From assembly GCA_002633005.1 (NCBI GenBank), contig NMRA01000326.1:356070-420069 (forward strand): 64,000 bases of DNA, given 5' to 3'. The position numbers and the translations under genes are program-made. The notes below the pieces were generated by a model. The model saw only the letters and a program-made list of their open reading frames with translations. It was not told the origin of the DNA and made no database searches. Below, piece by piece: positions 48,495 through 62,600 of the stretch (its first letter is position 1; every line of letters starts with the position of its first letter). This DNA is from Phoronis australis (Eukaryota; Phoronida; Phoronidae).

Positions 48495-51400
48495 AATGAT
48501 TGTACTGCAACAGACTTCCTACAAATTCTGAAAAAATGATCAATGAAAAAAATTGTCAGCCGATGTTCAACAACATAGAGTGTTCATGAAAGAATATATG
48601 CACAGTGCTTTTACAGCACTATCAAATTTAAAGTTTAAGTTTAAATTATGAAATTAATAAAAAAATGTAGACCATTGTTACGTGATGTCTCAGTCACAAC
48701 CCTGCCGCAAGAATTTTACTTAATACACTGTTACTTGTATCCTACTTGTGTGACATGGTTGAATTTGACTGGATTATAAAATATCACTGAAATGATATTC
48801 GTAAAATCTGAGAATTTCTCGACTCTCCCCACAAATGCATGCGAAAAACAGGTGTACTCTGTAAGTGCTTTATGCATAAGCATGCGCTACTTTGAATTTC
48901 AATGTAAAATTGGTAACTAGGCAAAGCATCAGTAATTGTTAACAACTTTCCTTACAAATCTGGAGTCTCCATGACGTCTGGCAAGCCCATTACAGAAACA
49001 TACTGGGATGGCTTATGATGAAAAGGACAATACACTTTCATACTTTCAACTGGAATGGTTTCTATATAGCATTGACTATTCCAAACTCTAGGAATTAATC
49101 ACAGTATGGTGAGATTTTAGAGATGTTCATTGACGTTGGGGCCATGGGTTTGTATTTAGTGTCAGTGCAAACTTCCTGCAAGCACATGAAGAAAAAGAGA
49201 TGAACATCAGAACATTCAAAGCTTCATCTGGATTTTAAAGAATTCAGTTTGTAAACCAAATTTCAACTAATTATCAAACAACAGCAATGCAGAGGGTCCG
49301 TATGCTTTGCAGATACAAGGGATGATAATTAGTTTCAACTTTCACTAGTAAACTTAAAACAGCCACTTACAGTGAGGTCCTGCGAATGTAGTCTATTTAT
49401 AGAACATGTTGCTGGTGAGCTGTCTCATTGGTCTGGGGAAGTTTGTCCATAATGTATGTGACTTTACGGGTCATAACTTAAGGTAGGCTGTGCCACCGTA
49501 CGAGCAGTGTAAAAATAGCCAGTTGCCGATTTGGGCAACTGAACGAAGGACTGCTTATGAGAGTATTTGTTCGAGTTGAAAGGAATTAAAGACATAAACG
49601 GCCTTCTCAGATGTCCCTGTATCACAAAAGGTACTTATAGCAATGTGACTTTGATGTTTAAAACAGTGTGATGCAGAATTCATCGAAAAGTTTCCGGCGC
49701 ATGAAGCGCTTACAGGAGCATCACCGTCTCTACTAAAACCAGTTGAGACGGAGGCACTGTCTAACTTTAAGGATGCTTAATGTCGGGCATATCCCTTGTG
49801 TGACTTAACCATCAGTCACAGTTTAAACGTCTCTCATGTATATAGTGACACCTTTGAATGTTAATCAGACCTTTCAACTCGGGCATAGTCAAGGCCCTCA
49901 ATGCCCCTGAAAAATAACTAAAAATCCAGCAAAATTCTCCCATCAGGCACAAATAGCGGGAAAGGGTGAAATTGATGGTGACAGGGGGTGGGTGAATTTC
50001 CGCCGTAACCCAGAAATATCATCTCATATGGTACAGGCACCTGTCCCCTCAGGTAAGCGAGAAGCATGCATCTTCACATTACTTACAATCAAAACGTTAA
50101 ATCAAACGGAACAGTGTATCCTGGGTAACATGACTTAGCAGTGTTCTCCACAACAGAAAAACTGCAGTTACAAATTCATATACATTTGAATAAAAACGTA
50201 CATAAAGCAGGGAGTTGGTGTGTTAAGTCTAATAGAATAAGTGTAATTAATTGGTACAAAAAATCCAATATAACCTCACTTGCTTCAGATATCACCAATC
50301 TCCCATTACTTCTAACTCATTGCATACGTGTTCAAACTGGTCATGACTAAATTCTAACTTGACACAGTGATGAGCCAAAGCAGGTTGTATAGAACACTGC
50401 TTAGCCTGGCTGCAACGCCGAGGGCAGGAAGCACACAGAGGACATGGCTCACAATCTAGGTCAATCCCACACCTGAACTGGATCAGCTATTCTCAAAACT
50501 TAGAGACATGTGTCACATGTTTGCACGCACACAACAAAATATTAAGTTTTGGAAGTGTGGAAACAAGTTTGCAGTTGACTGATGGTGTAAAGTTGGACTT
50601 GAAGCAATCGAGATTTGAGGTGCTAATGTAACATCATTTTGGTAATTGTTTACAATATGACGACATTGACAAACAAACATGATTTTGTTATCGTTCGATT
50701 CAACTTATTGTTCTCATTCCATAATAATATGAATGTATTCCCAACCGCCTTTCCTCACTGGTTTATTGTCAAATTTCTATTCACACTATTTCCCATTTGA
50801 AAAGGCTATGTTAGCTCAACTCAAGATTACAGCGACACTTGTTGCTAAATGGTGCTTGCTCACAAGATTCCCCCTAAAGTTCTCCTAAGATAACATGGAG
50901 CAACATTTCACTCTTTTCCATAAATTTTTGGAATTGTAATCATTTGACCCCTTTTCCCAAAATTCTGTGAATTTGGACCTTGAAAACAACCCTTGTCGCA
51001 GATTATTGTTGACAGATACGTACATACCAGGGTCACCATAGGAATTAAAATCCTTAGGACCACTTTTCTTCACAACCTTGGGCAAGAGGCATTAAGTTTA
51101 AAAAATTGCTGGATGAAAGCAAAACCTGATTTTACCCACATCAACCATAGTTCACTCTGTTATGGGGCTGTTAACAACATATACATATATATGTATATAA
51201 AATACCATTTTGACAAAAATGGTGTTCAACTATTGCTAAGGAAATCTGGCAAAATTCTTTTCATAACAAATTTCCATGGAGTCAACTAGATTGTTTTTGG
51301 GAAAACCATTCTACTTTGTCATTCTAACCTTAAACGTTTGCATCTAAACAGTTTGATTGTTGACTGACATCTGGTGGCAAGTTAAAACTTATTAGACTAA

Positions 51401-51612
51401 TCAACTGGACAACAGGTGTCATGAAAAGTTAATTTACACCAGAACAAAACATGTTACAATTATTTAGGGAGAATTAATATTAGAACTGGCATTGGTAGCT
51501 TTTGTTTGCTGTTTGGAGTCTGTCATGAATGGTGATACATTGGTAAGAAAGCCACACTTAGAAATGTCAAAAAGTACGTCATACCAGCTCAGTGTACATT
51601 TTTGTAACAAAC
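48495..51612. other. Stretch without a supported gene
   Basis: Mostly AT-rich. One short minus-strand segment, KVVKKSGPKDFNSYGDP (about 51015-51063), lies between an acceptor-like CTTGCCCAAG and a donor-like GGTATGT. It could belong with the minus-strand segments at 40-46 kb. Nothing else stands out. Confidence 0.35.
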
Positions 51613-51616
51613 ATAG

Positions 51617-52154
51617 TGTAGTAATAGCCGAGATTACCCGACTCGGGGATCGAACCCGCGACCCCCATAAAACCGGCAAGCGTGCTAACCATTCAGCTAA
51701 TAGGCAATTGCCCGTTAGCGAGTAGCTAACAGAGGCTCATATAATTCACCGGAAGCACATCTACAACATTCCCCCCTTTCCTACGGAACGGGCACGCGAC
51801 AGGAAGGTGAACACCAGGATGTCTCGCATACAGGTCATCAACGTCCCTTGGTACCTTTACCACCACAACACAGGTGAACACAAGGTCGTCTCTCATACAG
51901 GTCCTTGACTCCTGGAACCTTCCACGCGTGCTGTCCCGAGGTCCGTGGGTACTAGTTGGCAGTGCTTCATCGGTAGATCATCCGTTTGCCGACTACGCCA
52001 TTTGTAGTAATAGCCGAGATTACCCGACCCGGGGATCGAACCCGCGACCCCCATAAAACCGGCAAGCGTGCTAACCATTCAGCTAATAGGCAATTGCCCG
52101 TTAGCGAGTAGCTAACAGTGGCTCATATAATTCACCGGAAGCACATCTACAAAA
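51617..52154 (-). mobile_element. LTR mini-element (TRIM-like) whose LTRs carry a tRNA-like Pol III promoter
   Basis: Two 152-bp direct repeats (51617-51768 and 52003-52154) differ at about three positions and enclose 234 bp of non-coding DNA. ATAG flanks both outer ends (51613-51616, 52155-52158), a 4-bp target duplication. Read on the minus strand, the LTR begins TGTTGTAG and ends CTACA. Two bases after the 5' LTR comes TGGCGTAGTCGG, a primer-binding-site-like TGG start. The polypurine GGAAAGGGGGGAA abuts the 3' LTR. Each LTR contains A box TAGCTGAATGGTTAGC and B box GGTTCGATCCC. There is no gag or pol, so it would need a helper element. Confidence 0.8.
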
Positions 52155-53631
52155 ATAGGTATCTTCAGTGGAGAGGTTAAGCCTAGGGAATGGACAGTGT
52201 TCTCTATTGATACTGAACTCCTCTAAAAATTTGAGCTGAGCTTGGTATTAATATTATGAGAACACTGAGGTCTGTCAATTTGCACTTCTGAAGAGTGACA
52301 CTCTGCACAATAGGGATGTCCGTAGATTAGTTCAGTTTTTGGCTGCTAGATGACTCCTTCCATTTAACATGGCAATACCACTCATGGGGAAATCGTGCAA
52401 GCAGAAGTTTGGTGATAAAATACTAAGGGAACGGGTTAGGAGATATTTACGTGTATTTTTGGAATGATAACGTTATCAAACTCATATGCGTAGGTCAATG
52501 TTGTCATATTGTAAACAATTATCGTCATTTCAACTGCATGCAAGGCTGAATGAAAATTTATAACAGTCCACATACCCTAATCAATTGCAAAATTTTGTTT
52601 ATTGTGACATGAATTGCATGATGCATTGCCAAAAGTCAAAACGAATAACAAGCTAAAAGAAAATTGATCAAATACCATTTCGAATTTGTTATCAGCTGTT
52701 CAGGGTTTCAGCCACAAACATTAAACACGAATTGTCTCAACTGATAACTCTACTGAGTACACAGCAAAAAAGACTCGTGATAGCAGGTGATCACATGCAC
52801 TGCGAATTCACAATTTGAATCAGATACCTTGGTTTGTGCTTGTGACTGCACGTCTTCATTGTTCCGCACACGTGAACAACCTCAACAAGTAGCGAGGACA
52901 GCATTCTTCAGCGAATCGCTTCGCGTATCTGTCACCGTGTTAAATTCGCTCACTACAATCGGCAAAAAATAACTAAAAAATGTAATAAATGTGAATAAAA
53001 ATTATTGCAAACTATGANTTGAAAAATGCTGTCCTCCCTACAACAAGTCCGCGGCATCAGTGTCAATTCACATTTCACAACTTCCCGGATTAACTGAACG
53101 ATTTTACACGTTTATGATAGCTTGAATATTCTTAGTCTAATTTTACCTGTCTATTTAAGCATATCTTGAATAAAGAAGGCTAGTACTCTGTGTTTTCTTC
53201 TTAAAATCTGCAGCACTGGAAATTAAAATGGCGACATTTTTTTCCACACCACGACACACCAAGAAAACGGCAATGTAGAATAATTCAAATGTGCTAATAT
53301 TGAGTAATAAAAGAAATTTCAAAATTTAAAATATTTTTTTGTGTTTGAATAATGACGCAAATAATTTTGTTTTGAATATTTATGATTTATAAAAATGAAA
53401 GGGGGAATTTACAGCCTTAATGAACAAATAATAAACAACAATGTTAACAGATTTATCTTAAAAATCTCGAGTAAGTTCACTTACCGATTAATTGATTTAT
53501 AAAATTCAATTTATCCTGTAGAATTTAGTGATTTTGTGATGAAAATTAATACTTTATACAGATAATTGTACAATTAGTATTAATTGTGTGGCTTCTGTTA
53601 AACCGGAAACCCAAACATTTACAGTAAACAA
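52155..53631. promoter_or_regulatory. 5' flank of TMEM67
   Basis: No gene is seen. The last 60 bases before the ATG are the presumed 5' UTR (CCGGAAACCC is an ETS-like site at about 53604). A minus-strand donor-like GGTAAGTG near 53485 hints at a divergent transcript, unproven. An ambiguous base lies at 53018. Confidence 0.35.
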
Positions 53632-56600
53632 ATGGCGGCAAGAGAAGTTTTGACCAAATTTTGGTGCTTTTCCCTCCTTCAGTATGCAGTCGCTAACTCA
53701 ATAACATTTCAGACACCACAAGACTGCAAAAAAGGTGTCAATTATAACGAATATTTTCACATTGGCCGTCTGGAATGTCGCCAATGCAGTCAAACGAAAC
53801 AATTACAAACTGTCAGCGGCGATGGTAAGTAAACTAGCATGCCATGCGACGCGTCCTCACCTTCTGATCGTCCCAAAACACTATACATATTCATATACAT
53901 ATATATGTATATGTACATGTATATATATATTTATATGTTCAGCCGTCCATATCAAACACAAAACTCAATAAATTTACACAAAACGGGTTCAACAAACCAT
54001 GAGCAATTTTTCTTCTGATTTTCTGATAGCATTTACAACTTGTCCTGCTCCAGCGTGTTCGCAGCAACTTCGCAGTCAAAGCACAAAAGTCTTCCCAACA
54101 AGTTGATGCGTACAGTCCCCTAGTCCTGTGTGTCATACCTTGCAGTACTATATATAGTGTATTGGGGACGATCAGAAGCTGAGGACGCCTGTGGATAAAC
54201 TGTTACCATTTTATTGGATGTCAGTAGTTTGAAAGTGTAGAATGAATTGTTGACAATCCAACTCTATTAATAACAATGATGTATATATGTGATAAATTGT
54301 TTACTGGTTACTATTTTCCAAATCCTCTCATCATGGTGATTCCAAAAATGTGTTACTCGTACCGATTGGTCTTTTTTATGCATCCACATACTTATGTGTT
54401 GCATTTTTTTTCATAGTCTGTATCTTTGATTTTTATGAAATTTAATACATGGTTTCTATTAAGGTGACAATGACGCCTTCTCATTTTCGGGTGCATTTGA
54501 CTTATACTTCGCCATTCTGTACAAGACTAGCCGTTTTAACAATTTTCTAGTATCTTCAAACAGTTTCATCAGGATGTTGAATAGCAACTGACACAGGGAA
54601 ATTCATATTTAAAAAAGTGTTAAATACCAACTGCCATACCGGATGTACTGAGGAAGACATGAGGACTGAGGAAGACATGAGGACTGGCAGATGTTGAACA
54701 TTTCTTTAGGTATTTAACACTTTTTGGATGGTAAATATGAATTTCCTTATGTCAATTTTTTAGTGTTTCTGACATCACACTCTCCATCCACTAAACTGCT
54801 ATTATAACTGCACGGAAATCAAGCCCTTTGAAAGAACTTAATGTTCACTTGAAGATTTGACTTTTTACAATTTGCTTGTCACTCCGTCTTTTGCATTTTT
54901 GTGAACTCGGGAATTGAAGCATTCACTGGACAGACTGGCTGACATTAGGGTCACCACATGACATCATTAGGGTCACTACTTGGCAGACGATTTGATTTGT
55001 CGTTGTTAGACAGCAAAAAAAAGGCGAAATATAACTGGTAATACCGTTTGTGATTTCCTAAGCATATTATCAAGAGAATTTGATTTGGTTAGTGCCAAAA
55101 CATTGAACAAGAGTTTTCCTCACATTCTTTTGGTTTATGTCCATTTAATCAATCAGTGACAAGTCCTCCAATGTGCCTTGTGCTCTGTTTAAGAGCTGAG
55201 TATTGGCTAATATCACTGTCTCATAGCCATAGCCCGTCTTCATTCTTTTGTCAGTTTTGGTTCAAAACTGTGTAAATAAGCAGCTTGATCAATGTTTGCC
55301 CGAGGCTGCGTTTTTGTGCCATTTGATGAAACCAAACTGTGAAGGATGCAAATTGACTCCATGAGTGAGCCACCTTAGATGCAACTTTTTGTTCAAAGGC
55401 TGTGATAAATGAAACTAAAAATAAATGAAAATCATTACTATTATGTTGCCCTAACACTACGCTTTTTTCCTTTTTTGTTTGTTCGCACTCTAAAGGTCGC
55501 ATTTTTTACCGATTAGCACGAAATTTTCGCACAACCTGAATCTTCGGAGGTAATGGAAGTCTATTGTTTTTGTAATGTTCGGATTCAAAATGGCGGACGT
55601 GGTGGCCATTTTGTTAACAAATTCAGATTTAAATACTCTTAAAGGCCGCAATTTTTGAGGTAGGCAATTGAAAATAGGCAGTTATTGTTGCTGACATGTA
55701 CTACGAAATTATTAGAAATCATTCACTTCTGGTTAAAGATGGCGGAAATATCAGCCATTGCGCATGCGCACCTCAATTTTTGGACAAAAACATTTTATCT
55801 TGTATAGGGTACATTGTAGGACCAGTTGCTTCGAAATTTTTCATGTTTTGGTTTCTTGTGACTAGCTATTATCCAGTCTGCTCAACCAGAAGTTGCTTTC
55901 AAGATGGCGCATTTTCACCCATTTTCAGTTGTGCTGGGGTGCCATTTTGAATGCAAAGCCTGGAACAATTTTTTTCTCAGACTTAACGTTTTTGAGTTGT
56001 TTGCCTTTGCAAAATTTGAAAATTAACGAAAATTTTACAGAACTTTGTGAAATTATCCAGTTAGATAGTCTTAAATGGGCTTTAAGAAACTGTTTTCCAT
56101 TTTGCACTAGGATGTCTACTTTTTGAATTATTCGAGATTTTCTGATAACGCTGTTCCTTTCTTGATGGATTTTGCTGCACTGTTGTTGGTTCACCTTCTA
56201 TTGAACAACACTGTGGCCCATTTCTTACTGATTTCTGACGTCTTCTTTTGTCATATGAATGTTGTCATGATGTTCATCATCGCCAACATCGACAATGTGA
56301 TCATAATCTCCATTGAGGTCTTTTCAGTTTATTTCCACAGGTGTTGTTGCTTCTCCGAGCGCTTTCATCATAATCATCATCATCATCATCTCAATCGCCG
56401 TCTTTTCACTTAATTTCGCCAAGTGTCGCTCCTCCAAGTGCTTTCATTTAGTTCTTTGATTTCCATGCTGTGCCTTTCATTCATAACAGCCCAGCTAGAT
56501 TGTTTAATTTTCCGAAGCCAAATGCACGACATCGTTGCTCTATGAGTAGGTCATCACAATATTGGTCTTATAAGGGGTAGATTCAATAACACAGTCACAA

Positions 56601-59600
56601 AAATGGCGTCAAAACAGACGAATATTATGAAGAATAAAAGCTTGTCTCATACTTAGCGAGTGTGTTTTTAAAGATTTCGGGACTAAGTTTCATGCACCTC
56701 AAAAAATTCAAATGGACCCCAAAAATATTGGTAGGTGGATTTACTGGACCCCAGTTTTTGGAAGATTAGGACGAACAGTGCTTTATAGCCATGTGGATTA
56801 AAAAATTGGAGAAACAAATACTGACACAAAATTAATGTAATTTAAAATGTAGTGAACCTTGATAATTTATGAGTATGTGGATTAGTGTAATGTTATAGAT
56901 GTTCTTATGGTGAATGATAGGAGCCTCTGTTAGCCTCTTGCTAACATGCAATGGCCCATAAGCTGAATGGTTAGCATGCTTGTCGGTTTTATCGGAGTGG
57001 TTGATTCTATTCCCGAATTGGGTAATCTTGGCAATTACGTACTGCAATTGCTGAATTGTCTTAGTCAGCAAACGGATGATCTACCGATGAAGCACTCAGG
57101 GGCCTGTGGACCTTGATGGGGGCGCATGGTGTGGATCCTGAATACAAGGAGAGCGTTGCTGAGGGCAAATTCCAGGACACTAGGTGGTATTGCTGAGGTC
57201 ATGGGGGCGCAAACTCCAGGACGCTATGGTATTGCTTAGATCTGTAGCCAGCAAGCCTGCTATGCAGGAAAGGGGGGAATGTAGTAGGTGTGCTTCCGTT
57301 GAATCTGTTACCCACTCACTTATGGCCAATTGCCTATTAGCTGAATGGTTGGCACGTTTACTGGTTTTATGAGGGCCACTGGTTCGTTTCCAGGTCAGCA
57401 ATTACTACAGTCAGCAGGTAATTGTACCAATTTTTGACATCTTTCAGATAATTTTGTAGCCTTCTTTGTCTAGGCCTACTCATTCAGCCTCTGACTCAGG
57501 TGTGGCCACCGTAAGGCCTACTGCATACTTGATGTGCAGCAGTTGTGGATCTCACATACTTTGTTCAATCCAACCAGATGATCTTCTAAATTTATAGTCC
57601 GTAAGTCCGTCACGATTCTTTACTGTCCTGTTATGCAGTTATGGGTTTTGACTCGATACAAATAATCTGACACAAAAGTGCTGGACCCTTCAAGGAGAGG
57701 GGCTTTCTTACACACTCCTTTATTTATCATGGCTGAATCTAACACTGGTTGATCGTCCAAATAACTTAAACTGTGCCTTTGCGATACTTGAAGGAAGCTG
57801 TCTTGTGCGCCACAGTACCAGTTTCATTTAAATTGGCTCAGCAGGGCTTGACGCTCAACATTATGTCAACTCGCTAAATGTGACTTGTCAAAATTCGCTG
57901 GTTGCTAAACAATAACTGTGGTTGCCAAAACATGGAAACCGTGTGAGGTCATCTGTGCGAGGTCATCTGTGCGAGGTCATCTCCATACGATCAGCACATG
58001 CTCCTTATGCATGACTGAAAAATTTGTGCTGGATGATTCTGACTCCCGTCTGTTTACGTCCTGTAATATTTGTGCTGGATGATTGTGACTCCCGTCTGTT
58101 TGCATCCTGTAGTATTTTGAGTGTGTGCTCGGATGTGTGCATGCCATGGTGACTTCGTGACAACTTGAGATTTTTTACAGGTCGCCAAACAAAACCTGAG
58201 GTTGTATCATTGGAGATCTGCAGGTCACTAAATCAAGCCTTGCTAAGTGTCTATCGAGAGAGGGTTTCTCTAAAAACAGGATCACGGATATTCCTGTTCA
58301 CATTTGATACTGTGCCCTTGGTGCATTTGATGGTAAAAGGTGTACTTTTTTAAAAAGTTGTACCCAGCAGACTTAGTGTATATAAAGGGGTTAAACATGA
58401 AATAGAAACCCCAAGGGCAATAGAAATAAGAACAGAGTCATGATTTACCCGACTGGCTCTTAGTTGACTAGAATCTTGTATTTTTGGAATAGTATTGCGT
58501 TTTAAAAGATGTGCCGGGGGTACACTGCTGCAATGTACTTGTGCCTTTTTATTTTTTGATGCGCTTTTAGTGCAAAGGCGCAGTCCAGGAATATCCGTGA
58601 GGATGAATGAACTCTGGTGGCTACCCAACATTATTATATGTATTCAAGAGTGCATATTATACAAGCTACAGTACATTATTATATGTATTCAAGAGTGCAT
58701 ATTATACAAGCTACAGTACATTATTATATGTATTCAAGAGTGCATATTATACAAGCTACAGTACATTATTATATGTATTCAAGAGTGCATGTTATACAAG
58801 CTACAGTACATTATTATATGTATTCAAGAGTGCATATTATATGTATTCAAGAGTGCATATTATACAAGCTACAGTACAAGACAAAAGTAATCAGACAAAA
58901 TACCGTTTTTTGTCATGACAACTTATTCTGTTAACAGCATAAGTAATGACTGGTAATAACAATTGCTGAGGGTGGCATAATGCTAATTGCAAAATGGCTT
59001 AGCCACTTAACCAGTTATCGCGTTAATTATCCTTTATTCTTGGTCATGACGTAAGACAAATCTGACAATGAAATTGGCTTCCACCCAGCTGTCATGATGG
59101 TGATTTGAGAGGATTTTGCTGAGTACTTTTGACTAGTACTACAGCTGTAACTGCAGTTCCAGTCTGACTGTTGCCGATTCACGAAGCGTCAAACCACTTT
59201 TATGGGGTTGTAGTTAAAGCACTCACATTACTAGTAGCCATTCGCACCAGCTGGGTACACAGCCCTAGTAGACTTATGCACCTTTGTGAAAACACATGGT
59301 TCAGTAAACAGTTTCAAAACGTCTCTCTATCTGAATATTCGAAACAGTAATACTTGGCTTTAATAAAATTACTCAGAGTTGTATGACCAACACCTTAATG
59401 CCCTCTAACAGGGAATATCATAACTAAAAGCAATGATCTTCTGTCATTACGAGAAGGGGATAAAACACACCAACTTTCCATCGTCCTTGCTCCTAAACCT
59501 AGCAAGACCATTTCTTATCATTAACTGTGCACAAGTCACCCACAGTGTTGAGACTCCGGCCATCCTTCACTAGGAACCAGACCCTGACAGCTGGTTACCT

Positions 59601-62600
59601 AAAGCCTCCCAAAACATCTGTTATACCATGAGTCTAAAAAATGCTTTCAAAAGCTAAGTGCCACAAACCATGATTTGCAGTTATCATGATCACATTCATC
59701 CTTGAGTAAAACAAATAGGTTATAGGTGTTGCAATTGTGCCGTTATTCAGTTACTAAGTGTGCACAACAATGTTCATTCCTGTTGAACACCGTGAAATAG
59801 AGCACCACCTATTGGCCAATTTCTTTGTTTGCTGATTTTTCAATCGACTATTCTTCTTTCACAAGGTTGCGTACAGTTCCTGACAATTTACCAGAGTTGG
59901 TGTCACTTTGTTATATTAGTTTTTAGCATTTTATAACTAGTTAAGCTAATTTCTGGGGAAATTTTATTTTGGGAAGATTTCATCATCACCCGGAAAGTTT
60001 GAAAAAAAACTAGCCTCTGGCTCATGTGCATGTCATGAGCAAAATGTTTTTCAGTCGACGGCAGACTTTTCTTTACCAAAGTCGGAGAATTGCTCAAATA
60101 AATAACATATATTGGACAAGTGTAACAGACAAGTATCAGTTGAATCGCACACTTTGTCTTAAGTGGCTACCAGTTTGCTCATCATTTTAAAACTTACTTA
60201 TTTCACTTTATTTTTCCAACACTTTCAGGATTGTCATGTGTTTGTGAAAGAGGACATCGTTTGACCAAAGACAATGGAGGCAGTGAAATAACGTGTGTAG
60301 CTTGTCCACCCAATGAGGTAATTGCTGCTGAAAGCTTCATACGCTCTTCCATATGTCAACAGATTATGAATTTAGTTTGTCTGTAGTACTAATTTTTCTG
60401 AAATAATACTGGTACTAGTTGATTCATGCTCTAAAGTAGAAGTGCGAGGGTGTTGTAGTAAACACCTTGAATTAAAGTGCTCAAGCCATCATTTACTTTA
60501 TTTTTACAAAGTGCTCAAGCCATCATTTACTTTATTTTTACAAGCGAATGCATTGTCAGCTTTATTGAACCTTCCTATGTAGCGTATTTGAGACATAATG
60601 TATAGTTTTCATTTAAAAAATTTTCACCATTAGTGAAAGTGGCTGGGGTGTTATTTTGCTATGAATTTACCTTTCTTGCACATGGAAATTCGACTTAAGA
60701 CACATGGTCACGTGACAATAATAAACAGACAGAAAATATATGCTTTTAATTGTTGACAAAGCATAGTTTTTTCGATATTTGACTTAGAGTTAAGGTCTTT
60801 TATTGAGGTTCTAAATAACCATAATGACATCTATTTTATTTAAGATTGATGTTTCAGCCAGTTTCATGAAATCTGGGTTATCTAACAAAACTGTTTTAAC
60901 AAGTAACAACAGGGTCAAAATAAATTTCCATTGTTCTTGAAACTACTTGTTACAACACTAAACCATTTTCATGCACTGTCGTATTAGCAACTAGCAGGGA
61001 CTCATCTGGGATTTGAGAAGTGCGGTCCAAATTGGCTAGATTTACACTCACCATTTTTATGAGGATTCCACTTGAGATCACCGTGACGTAACAAAACAGG
61101 AAGTATTCTCCCAATGAACATGGCACTATTTGCCTATAGTGAGTGTGTCATTTTATTTGTAAAAATGGACAGTTATTGCCTGTGATCTTGATTTATGTCT
61201 GAATATTTATCAAACTAAAACAACAAATTGATGGTTAACCAGAAAAGTTCTACATTAAAATTGTCTATTGAAAAATTTCTTTGTTTATTAAAATTAGGTT
61301 TGTGGATAGTCCAGTTTTGAGGATATGATTTGGTTGTTTTTCCAGGTTGCATCTGCTGACAAGTGGAGTTGTGTCAAGTGTGATCCTGCTAAGAATTCTT
61401 ACAATCCTTCAAGTGGCAAGTGTAACACATGCACAGCCAAGAACATCAACGGTATCAACCATACTTCATGTATTCCTTATTTTCAAACAAACGAAGCTTT
61501 TTTACACACCAGAAATAATAAAAGCAATGTCTCCTTTTTGGTTGCTTATTCTTTCCTCGGTAAAAATGGCCCAGCATGCATGAGCATTGTGGCTGTTATC
61601 TCAGGTAGGCCAAAATAGCCCAGCATGCATGAGCATTCTTGCTGATATCTCAGGTAGGCCAAAATAGCCCAGCATGCATGAGCATTCTTGCTGTTATCTC
61701 AGGTAAGCCAAAATAGCCCAGCATGCATGAGCATTCTTGCTGTTATCTCAGGTAGGCCAAAATAGCTCAGCATGCATGAGCATTGTTGCTGTTATCTCAG
61801 GTAGGCCAAAATAGCCCAGCATGCATGAGCATTCTGGCTGTTATCTCAGGTAGGCCAAAATAGCCCAGCATGTATGAGCATTCTGGCTGTTATCTCAGGT
61901 AGGCCAAAATAGCCCAGCATGCATGAGCATTGTTGCTGTTATCTCAGGTAGGCCAAAATAGCCCAGCATGCATGAGCATTCTTGCTGTTATCTCAGGTAG
62001 GCCAAAATAGCCCAGCATGCATGAGCATTCTTGCTGTTATCTCAGGTAGGCCAAAATAGCCCAGCATGCATGAGCATTCTTGCTGTTATCTCAGGTAGGC
62101 CAAAATAGCCCAGCATGCATGAGCATTCTTGCTGTTATCTCAGGTAGGCCAAAATAGCCCAGCATGCATGAGCATTTTTGCTGTTATCTCAGGTAGGCCA
62201 AAATAGCCCAGCATGCATGAGCATTCTTGCTGTTATCTCAGGTAGGCCAAAATAGCCCAGCATGCATGAGCATTCTGGCTGTTATCTCAGGTAGGCCAAA
62301 ATAGCCCAGCATGCATGAGCATTCTGGCTGTTATCTCAGGTAGGCCAAAAAATAACATATTTTGTTAAGTGGTCCTTGTCGGTGCCCACATCATTTTGAA
62401 ACCTGCGCCTAATTGTTTTAAGAAAAGAACTACATGCCTGCCTTACTTTGAGCGAATTTATTTTTTGGAGTTCTGTAACAGATTTTCCTGAAATCTGGCT
62501 CATAAGAATCGATTAAGCAGATGTCACACCTTCTCTTTTTCGATGGATTCGACGTATTCTGCACCACCTAGTGGATAACGATAAATTTCAGACGGCTCTG

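Noticed and set aside
51464-52078. Short open frames over the LTR mini-element
   Set aside because: They coincide with the two copies of the tRNA-like LTR; no protein similarity.
58495-58934. Three overlapping plus-strand frames of about 100-130 codons
   Set aside because: By-product of the 45-bp tandem repeat.
61557-62352. CRISPR-like array (regular 49-bp period)
   Set aside because: The whole unit is repeated with no unique spacers, and the setting is an animal intron.
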